A stretch of 64,000 bases of DNA from Haloechinothrix alba (lineage in GTDB: Bacteria > Actinomycetota > Actinomycetes > Mycobacteriales > Pseudonocardiaceae): the NCBI RefSeq assembly GCF_900188115.1, contig NZ_FZNW01000013.1:62001-126000 (forward strand), written 5' to 3'. Made by a program: the position numbers and the translations under genes. Position 1 is the stretch's first letter; every line of letters begins with the position of its first letter. The notes beneath the pieces are model-generated. The model had not been told where the DNA came from, did no database searches, and saw only the letters and a program-made list of their open reading frames with translations. Of this stretch, positions 58,679 through 64,000 are shown in pieces.

Positions 58679-60966
58679 CGGCGGTCGGAAGGAATGTTCG
58701 CCGCGCGGACGGAGAGGGAAAGGTTCGCGGATCCGTACGATACGGGATGGACTACACGGAGCTGGGTGCGTTGACCGGCAAGGTCTTGCGCTCCTCGCTC
58801 CCCGCGGCACGGATAGCCCGGCTGGACACGTCCACTGCCGCGACCATGCCGGGCGTGCGCGCCATCGCGACAGCCACGGACGCGCCCGGACTGTCCGGCA
58901 TGTTCTTCGTGCTGAAGGACCAGTCGTTGTTCGCGAGGGACGAGGTCCGCTACGCCGGTGAAGCTCTCGCGGCGGTCGCTGCCGACACCGAGGCACAGGC
59001 CGAGGCTGCCCTCGCGGCAATCGAGGTGGTCCTGGATCCCTTGGACCCCGTGCTCGATCCCGATCACGCGCTCACCGACGGCGCACGGTTGATCCATCCC
59101 GACTGGGAGAGCTACGAGACGATCGTGCCGGGGCCACGTTCCGGCAATCTCGCGTGGGAGTCGCGTATCGAGCGGGGTGACGTCGACGCAGCGTTCCAGG
59201 AGGCCTATCGTGTCGTCGAGGACGAGTTCCGTACGCAGCGGCAACACCAGAACTCGATCGAGCCGCATGCCGCGGTGGCCCGGTACGAAGAAGGCCGGTA
59301 CACCGTGCACACGCCGACCCAGTTCCCGTTCAACGTGCGTGGCAGAACGGCGGAGCTGCTCGGCGTGCGTCCGTCCGACGTGCGGGTGGTCGTACCGGCC
59401 ATCGGCGGAGGGTTCGGCGGCAAGCTCGACATCATGCTGGAGCCGTTCGCCTGCGTTCTCGCGCGCAAGTCCGGACGTCCCGTGCGCATCGTGAACACGC
59501 GGAGCGAGGAGTTGCGCACCTGCGCACCCCGGGAGGGCGGCATCGTCCGGCTCCGGACGGCGGTAGCACGGGACGGTTCCATCCTTGCCCAGGAAGGCGA
59601 GATCATCGCGGACAACGGTGCGAACAGCAGCGGCGAGACGGTGGCGTGTGCCAATGCCGCATCGCTCGTGCTGGGCAGCACCTACCGGGTTCCGAACGCG
59701 CGTTACGTCAGCAAGGTCGTCTACACCAACACCCCGCCCACAGCAGCGTTCCGTGGCGTCAACGGCCCGTACAGCGTCTTCGCCCAGGAGATGCACCTGG
59801 ACCACATAGCGCGGGAGCTCGGTATGGACCGGCGCGATATCCGGCTGCACAACCTCATTGGGTCGGGCGATGTGATGGTGAACGGTCAGGAGGTCGATGG
59901 CCCGTTCCTCCGGGAGGCGATGGATGAGCTGGAGACCATGCGGCCGTGGCAGCAGCTGCAGGCGAGTAAGCGGCCGTATCGGGGCCATGCGATCGTGCCC
60001 GTTACCTGGTTGACGAACTCCGGAGCAGGCAGTGCGAGCATGAAGCTGAACGAGGACGGCACCGTCACGGTCGCCAGCGCCGCGACCGAGATCGGTAGCG
60101 GCGCCGTCGCGACCGGTGTCCGCCAGCTGGTCGCGGACCAGCTCGGGGTGGACTTCCATGACGTGCTGGTCACACCGCCCGACACCGATACAGGAGGGTA
60201 TGACCTGGGCGCGCAGGGAAGCAGGACTACCTTCGGCGCAGGCAACGCGATGATCGATGCCGGGAAGAAAGTGCGGGAACAGATCCTGGATGTCGCGGCG
60301 AACCTGCTCGAGGCGGCCCCGGAGGACCTCGAGCTCGCCGACGGTTCCGTGCATGTGCAGGGCGTGCCTGATCGGCGGGTGGGGCTCGCGGCGATTTCCG
60401 CGACAGCGTCGATGACCAGCGGTCCCATCATCGCCTCGGGCGGGTTCGTCGCTCCTCCCGAGTCTTTCGACGGTGGCTGTATGACCGGAGCGCTGTTGAC
60501 GCACTTCACTGCTGCGACCTACCACGCGCATCATGCGGAGGTCGAGGTCGACCCGGACACCGGACGGGTCACGGTCCTGCGGTACACGGTCGTGCAAGAC
60601 GTCGGGCGCGCGATCAACCCGCAGATGATCGAAGGGCAGATTCAGGGCGGAGTCGTACAGGGCCTGGGCTACGCGCTGTACGAGAACCTGCGTGTGCACG
60701 GAGGCGAGGTCGTCGACGACAACCTCGAGTCCTACCGGCTGCCGATCGCGGCCGACACACCACCGATCGACATATCCATCCTCGAGAACCCGTGCCCGTA
60801 CGGGCCGTTGGGCGCCAAGGGGGCTGCCGAGCCCCCGATCGTTCCGGTCGCGGCGGTGATCGGATGCGCTGTAGCGGACGCGATCGGTGCCCCGGTGAAC
60901 GAGTTGCCGGTCACCCCGTTCGCCGTGCTGCAGGCGCTGCGAAAGCAGGGTGAGAGCGCGGCGTGA
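58675..60966 (+). CDS. Xanthine-dehydrogenase-family Mo-cofactor-binding subunit, copy C
   Basis: A 763-residue paralogue of copy A. It keeps TPPTAAFRGVNGPYSVF, AIGGGFGGKLDIMLEPFA and the catalytic Glu in GPLGAKGAAEPPIV. The start overlaps the FeS stop (ATGA). With a hydantoinase-like and a DUF917 gene in the same operon, the enzyme probably oxidises a five-membered N-heterocycle, or makes a hydantoin-type ring from one. It is followed by a long perfect hairpin at 61018, which closes the operon. Confidence 0.93.
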   Translation: MTAVGRNVRRADGEGKVRGSVRYGMDYTELGALTGKVLRSSLPAARIARLDTSTAATMPGVRAIATATDAPGLSGMFFVLKDQSLFARDEVRYAGEALAAVAADTEAQAEAALAAIEVVLDPLDPVLDPDHALTDGARLIHPDWESYETIVPGPRSGNLAWESRIERGDVDAAFQEAYRVVEDEFRTQRQHQNSIEPHAAVARYEEGRYTVHTPTQFPFNVRGRTAELLGVRPSDVRVVVPAIGGGFGGKLDIMLEPFACVLARKSGRPVRIVNTRSEELRTCAPREGGIVRLRTAVARDGSILAQEGEIIADNGANSSGETVACANAASLVLGSTYRVPNARYVSKVVYTNTPPTAAFRGVNGPYSVFAQEMHLDHIARELGMDRRDIRLHNLIGSGDVMVNGQEVDGPFLREAMDELETMRPWQQLQASKRPYRGHAIVPVTWLTNSGAGSASMKLNEDGTVTVASAATEIGSGAVATGVRQLVADQLGVDFHDVLVTPPDTDTGGYDLGAQGSRTTFGAGNAMIDAGKKVREQILDVAANLLEAAPEDLELADGSVHVQGVPDRRVGLAAISATASMTSGPIIASGGFVAPPESFDGGCMTGALLTHFTAATYHAHHAEVEVDPDTGRVTVLRYTVVQDVGRAINPQMIEGQIQGGVVQGLGYALYENLRVHGGEVVDDNLESYRLPIAADTPPIDISILENPCPYGPLGAKGAAEPPIVPVAAVIGCAVADAIGAPVNELPVTPFAVLQALRKQGESAA

Positions 60967-61017
60967 GGCTCGTGACGGGCGCGCCGTCCGGTGCACCCGT
61001 AGCGGACGCTCCGGTAA

Positions 61018-61057
61018 CAGGCCCGGGGACGGCGGTACTCCGCCGTCCCCGGGCCTG
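61018..61057 (+). terminator. Strong hairpin terminator after the copy C operon
   Basis: Two perfect 18-base arms (left arm starts CAGGCCCGGGG, right arm ends CCCCGGGCCTG) enclose the loop TACT, 51 bp after the Mo-subunit stop. CCGTCTTTC follows. This is the clearest terminator in the window. The rest of the 525-bp gap to 61491 holds promoter B and the leader of the next operon. Confidence 0.85.
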
Positions 61058-61179
61058 CCGTCTTTCGGGCCGGCTACGCACCGCTCGGTAATTTCTCGGT
61101 GGTTGGGACAGCCGTTCTCGCGATCCGGCGGAATGTGCGTCGATCACGACGTAATCGCGGCCGGCCGAAGTGCTGGCAA

Positions 61180-61248
61180 TGTGCACTAGTTCACGTACTC
61201 CGGTTCTGTGATTTTGCTAATGACCGCAATAGTGGCCCGACCTAGACT
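61180..61248 (+). promoter_or_regulatory. Promoter B with upstream boxes, for the Mce-type transporter operon
   Basis: TGTGCACTAG at 61180-61189, TTCTGTG at 61204-61210, ATGACC at 61220-61225, a 17-bp spacer, then TAGACT at 61243-61248. Every offset equals that of promoter A at 54315. Of 69 aligned bases 38 are identical, concentrated in these blocks. The leader to ATG 61492 would be about 235 nt. Confidence 0.6.
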
Positions 61249-61491
61249 ACGAACAACATCAGACAGTGCCGTAGCCAGCATTTGCCTGCCCGACCCGGAA
61301 CGGAGTCCGCGCCTTGTCGACCGTGGCAGCAACAAATGAAGCACCTACGCGGTACCGGGAATGCGGAGCGACGCCATTCCGGCCGCCGTGCGATTCCGTG
61401 CCCGAATCGGCACACTCGCGCACGGGCGGCAGGGGCGTGTACGCGAACGTCCTGGACGACCGGCAGGAGTCAGAATACCGAGGCCCTTACC

Positions 61492-62376
61492 ATGTCTGAG
61501 CACCACGGCTCCTCCACGAATCGTCGAACCGTGACCGCCGGCGACCGCACGGGCGAGGAACGTGGGAACCGACTCCGGTCCGCCGCGCGGTCGCTTCCCG
61601 GCCCGATTCGCAACATCGCGACAGAGGTAGGTGGACCCCTGGTGCTCGCGGGTCAGACGATCCGCACCGCGGTGCGCGAACCGCGTGGGTACTGGGGCGA
61701 TGTCCGTGACGATACCTACGAACTGCTGAAGAAAACCATCGTTCCCGGCATCTTTGCGATGCTCGGATACGGGATGCTGCTGGCAGTCTTCGCGGTATCC
61801 ATCTTCCTGATCCTGGGCGCGCCGAACCGGCTCGGGCCCATCTACGTGGCCATCCTGATCAGGGAGATCGCGCCGTTCATCGCGGGCAGCGTGGTGGCTG
61901 GTGTGGTGGGCACCGCGACCACGACCGAGATCGGTGCCAGGAAGATCCGGGAGGAGCTCGACGCGCTGCGGGTGCTCGGGCAGGATCCGGTGCGCATGCT
62001 CGTGCTGCCACGCGTCATCGGGCTGGCGATCGTGACCTGGGTCGTCAATATCATCGGCATCCTGACCATTGTCGTTCAAGGCTACTTCGTCGCCACGCTG
62101 CTCGGTGGAACGTCGCAGGCCGCATACCTGACCGAGTTCATGTTGAATATCTCGGTTCCCGAGATATTCGCCAACGCCGTCAAAATGATCCTGATAGGTC
62201 TGCTCATCGGATTCGTGTGCGCGAGCAAAGGCCTACGAGCCACATCCGGTGCGGAAGGTCTGGGACGAGCGGTCAACCAGGCGATCGTCATTTCGGTACT
62301 AGCCGTATTCATCGTCAGCGTCTTGTTCAACATGGTGCTACTCGCAACCGTGCCCGAGATGACGGTATCGCGCTAA
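61492..62376 (+). CDS. MlaE/YrbE-family ABC permease (Mce system, A-type)
   Basis: A 294-residue membrane protein. After a ~70-residue polar N-terminus it has the MlaE fold, about six hydrophobic segments with APFIAGSVVAGVVGTATTTEIGARKIREELDALRVLG, the family's conserved region. MlaE/YrbE permeases form the core of Mce-type lipid or sterol importers in actinobacteria. The next gene is its partner. ATG 61492 is chosen because it begins right before MSEHHGSS; the frame opens further upstream in leader sequence. Confidence 0.9.
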   Translation: MSEHHGSSTNRRTVTAGDRTGEERGNRLRSAARSLPGPIRNIATEVGGPLVLAGQTIRTAVREPRGYWGDVRDDTYELLKKTIVPGIFAMLGYGMLLAVFAVSIFLILGAPNRLGPIYVAILIREIAPFIAGSVVAGVVGTATTTEIGARKIREELDALRVLGQDPVRMLVLPRVIGLAIVTWVVNIIGILTIVVQGYFVATLLGGTSQAAYLTEFMLNISVPEIFANAVKMILIGLLIGFVCASKGLRATSGAEGLGRAVNQAIVISVLAVFIVSVLFNMVLLATVPEMTVSR

Positions 62377-62389
62377 CAGGAGTGCTTTC

Positions 62390-63229
62390 ATGACAACAGT
62401 CAGCGACCGGTCCGCCGATTCCCGAGACGCCCGGCCGGCGACGGAAGGTGCGCAACAAGGGTACCTCGAGGAAATCGCACTGGTCACGAGCTGGACCGCA
62501 CGTACGATCGTCGAGCTCCCCAAGGCGCTGCGATTTCCTACCGAGATCATACGCCAGTGCGCGATCATGATCCTGTCGAGCTCGGTCGTCGTCTGGATGC
62601 TGGTGTTCACCGGCGGTGTCATGGTGGCCGAGGTCAGCCACTACTTCCTGGAGACGATCGGCGCCCAGGCCTACATCGGATTCGTCACTGCAGCCGCGAC
62701 ACTCAAGGGAACCTCGTGTGTCTTCTTCGGATACATCATCGCGGCCAAGGTCGGTTGCGGGATCGTGGCGGAACTCGGCGCGATGCGGATCAACGAGGAG
62801 ATCGACGCCATGGAAGTCATGGGCGTACCGTCCAGGACCTTCCTGGTCGGTACGCGTGTGTGGGCGTCCGTCATCGCGTTTCCGTTCCTGTTCGTCACCG
62901 GCTTCTCCTGGGCGTTCGTCGGCAGCTACGTAACGAATGTGATCATACTGAAAACCGTCTCCGTAGGTGGCTACAATTCGGTTTTCTGGGCGTTCACGAC
63001 CCCCGGGGACATGTTCATTCGATCGATGCTCTGGGCGATGATTACTGCGCTGCTCGCCATCATTATCGCTTGCTACTACGGATACACCGCGAGCGGTGGT
63101 CCCGTGGGTGTGGGTGAGAATACTGCACGATCCATGGCATTCAACTTCGTCATGGTCAACTTGCTCGGGGCGGGAGCCATGTTCCAGTTGTTCTACGGAA
63201 CAAATGTGGTAATCCCTATCGGGAACTAG
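62390..63229 (+). CDS. MlaE/YrbE-family ABC permease (Mce system, B-type)
   Basis: A 279-residue second permease of the pair, with about six hydrophobic segments. The conserved core is AAKVGCGIVAELGAMRINEEIDAMEVMGV, equivalent to the A-type region. The two differ, as in YrbE1A/1B of mycobacterial mce operons. The ATG follows AGGAG, 13 bases after the first permease stop. mce genes for the periplasmic or cell-wall proteins would be expected beyond the window. Confidence 0.92.
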   Translation: MTTVSDRSADSRDARPATEGAQQGYLEEIALVTSWTARTIVELPKALRFPTEIIRQCAIMILSSSVVVWMLVFTGGVMVAEVSHYFLETIGAQAYIGFVTAAATLKGTSCVFFGYIIAAKVGCGIVAELGAMRINEEIDAMEVMGVPSRTFLVGTRVWASVIAFPFLFVTGFSWAFVGSYVTNVIILKTVSVGGYNSVFWAFTTPGDMFIRSMLWAMITALLAIIIACYYGYTASGGPVGVGENTARSMAFNFVMVNLLGAGAMFQLFYGTNVVIPIGN

Positions 63230-63259
63230 AAAGCATCCAGGGAGCGCTGGGAGGTTGTT

Positions 63260-64000
63260 ATGCCCGATGCGGTGAGCAGTGTCGGAGAGGCGTATCCGGC
63301 CGTGCCGCCGGACGCCGGCGAGAGGTCGCCGGGGGACGGCGTCGCCACGGGAACGAACGGGCACGCCGTCGAGGTCATCGATCTGCACAAGTCATTCGGC
63401 AGCTTTGACGTGCTGCGCGGCTTGAACATCGATTTCGTCGACAACGCCGTGACGACGATTCTGGGTCCGTCGGGCACGGGTAAGAGTGTGCTTCTCAAGC
63501 ATATGGTCGGTCTTCTGGAGCCGGACCGCGGAGAGGTCAATGTATTCGGGAACAATATATGGTCGCTGAGCGAGAATGAGCGGTCGGATATGCGGAAGCG
63601 GTTCGGTGTGCTGTTCCAGGACGGCGCGCTGTTCGGCTCGATGGACATATTCGACAATGTCGCGTTCCCGCTTCGGAAAAATACAGAGATGCGGGAATCG
63701 GAGATTCGCGAGATCGTGACGAATCGGCTCGCGGAAGTGGGCCTGAGTGGCGCTGCCACAAAACGCCCGAACGAGATATCCGGAGGTATGAAGAAGCGCG
63801 CGGGATTCGCCCGCGCGCTGGTTATGCGTCCGGACATACTTCTCTTCGACGAGCCGGACTCCGGTCTCGACCCGGTGAGAACCAGCTTGTTGTGCGATCT
63901 CATCGTCGAGATGCACCGGGAGCACCGTGGCACGTACGTGGTCGTCACCCACGACATCAACACGACACGGCGGGTCAGCGACTACGTGGGCGTGTTGTGG
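63260..64000 (+). CDS. Mce/Mla-type ABC transporter ATP-binding protein, 3' end cut by window
   Basis: 247 codons are visible. Walker A is GPSGTGKSV near residue 72, the Q-loop VLFQDGALFG, the signature ISGGMKKRAGFARAL and Walker B ILLFDEPDSGLDPVRT, followed by VTHDINTTRRV. SGGMKKRA is typical of MlaF/Mkl ATPases. The first ~35 residues are a variable leader. It lies 30 bp after the B permease. In many actinomycetes one Mkl ATPase serves several mce operons, so a dedicated one here is of note. Confidence 0.93.
   Translation, partial: MPDAVSSVGEAYPAVPPDAGERSPGDGVATGTNGHAVEVIDLHKSFGSFDVLRGLNIDFVDNAVTTILGPSGTGKSVLLKHMVGLLEPDRGEVNVFGNNIWSLSENERSDMRKRFGVLFQDGALFGSMDIFDNVAFPLRKNTEMRESEIREIVTNRLAEVGLSGAATKRPNEISGGMKKRAGFARALVMRPDILLFDEPDSGLDPVRTSLLCDLIVEMHREHRGTYVVVTHDINTTRRVSDYVGVLW

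Noticed and set aside
58483-60996. An 837-codon minus-strand open frame opposite Mo subunit C
   Set aside because: Antisense shadow of a clear molybdenum hydroxylase gene.
61314-61499. A 61-codon TTG frame in the leader of the Mce-type operon
   Set aside because: No ribosome site, and it overlaps the permease start out of frame; kept only as a remark.
1-64000. CRISPR arrays, insertion sequences, tRNA or rRNA genes, prophage genes
   Set aside because: No regularly spaced repeats, transposase, integrase or recognisable RNA gene was seen on reading through.

Overview
The window is high-GC DNA with GTG and TTG starts, ATGA-type gene overlaps, DtxR/IdeR-type iron boxes, and coenzyme F420 genes (FbiC, F420-dependent glucose-6-phosphate dehydrogenase). 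This points to an actinomycete, probably of the Pseudonocardiales (Amycolatopsis, Saccharomonospora or Prauserella-like); the genus is an inference. No rRNA, tRNA, CRISPR array or insertion sequence was recognised. The right edge cuts an Mce-type ATPase and the left edge cuts a LysR regulator.

Region 1 (1-2430): a LysR regulator divergent from an MFS carrier, then a decayed TetR remnant. Region 2 (2436-15845): an iron/siderophore island. It has a complete ABC importer (ATPase, lipoprotein, fused double permease), an MFS exporter, and a five-gene NRPS-independent siderophore operon: two IucA/IucC synthetases, a PLP decarboxylase, an N-acyltransferase and an N-hydroxylase. Three near-consensus 19-bp IdeR/DtxR boxes flank it. 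The enzyme set suggests a citrate/N-hydroxy-N-acyl-diamine siderophore of the arthrobactin, schizokinen or rhizobactin type.

Region 3 (16034-37937): a molybdenum-hydroxylase catabolic region. One three-subunit enzyme on the minus strand (FAD, 2Fe-2S, Mo) is followed upstream by an XdhC/CoxI chaperone, a SnoaL-like protein, a DUF1028 protein, an alpha/beta hydrolase, CoxE and CoxD maturation proteins, an NCS1 permease with a C-terminal zinc ribbon, and a PucR-type regulator. Divergently run a small ORF, a DUF917 protein, a hydantoinase/oxoprolinase-family protein, a second and different Mo hydroxylase (Mo, FAD, FeS) with a CoxG protein, and an LLM flavin enzyme. A TGTGC-N5-GCAC motif recurs at four promoters of this region and is a candidate PucR operator.

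Region 4 (38149-45348): 6-phosphogluconolactonase, then a minus-strand acyl-CoA operon (LLM oxidoreductase, cupin, acyl-CoA synthetase, DUF35, thiolase-like) divergent from an AraC regulator. Region 5 (45459-53655): a DeoR regulator divergent from tal-gnd-pgi-fgd-fbiC, with two identical-design palindromic operators between. Together with the lactonase this is a complete F420-reducing oxidative pentose phosphate route, which could feed F420H2 to the LLM enzymes.

Region 6 (54583-60966): a compact five-gene operon (hydantoinase-like, DUF917, FAD, 2Fe-2S, Mo subunit) paralogous to parts of region 3, ending in a strong hairpin. Region 7 (61492-64000): YrbE-type permeases and an ATPase of an Mce/Mla transporter. 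The promoters of regions 6 and 7 share blocks of sequence with identical spacing over 69 bp, so the two operons are probably co-regulated. The most interesting candidate for an undescribed system is the duplicated pairing of Mo hydroxylase, DUF917 and hydantoinase-like protein, probably for breakdown of an N-heterocycle through a hydantoin-type ring.
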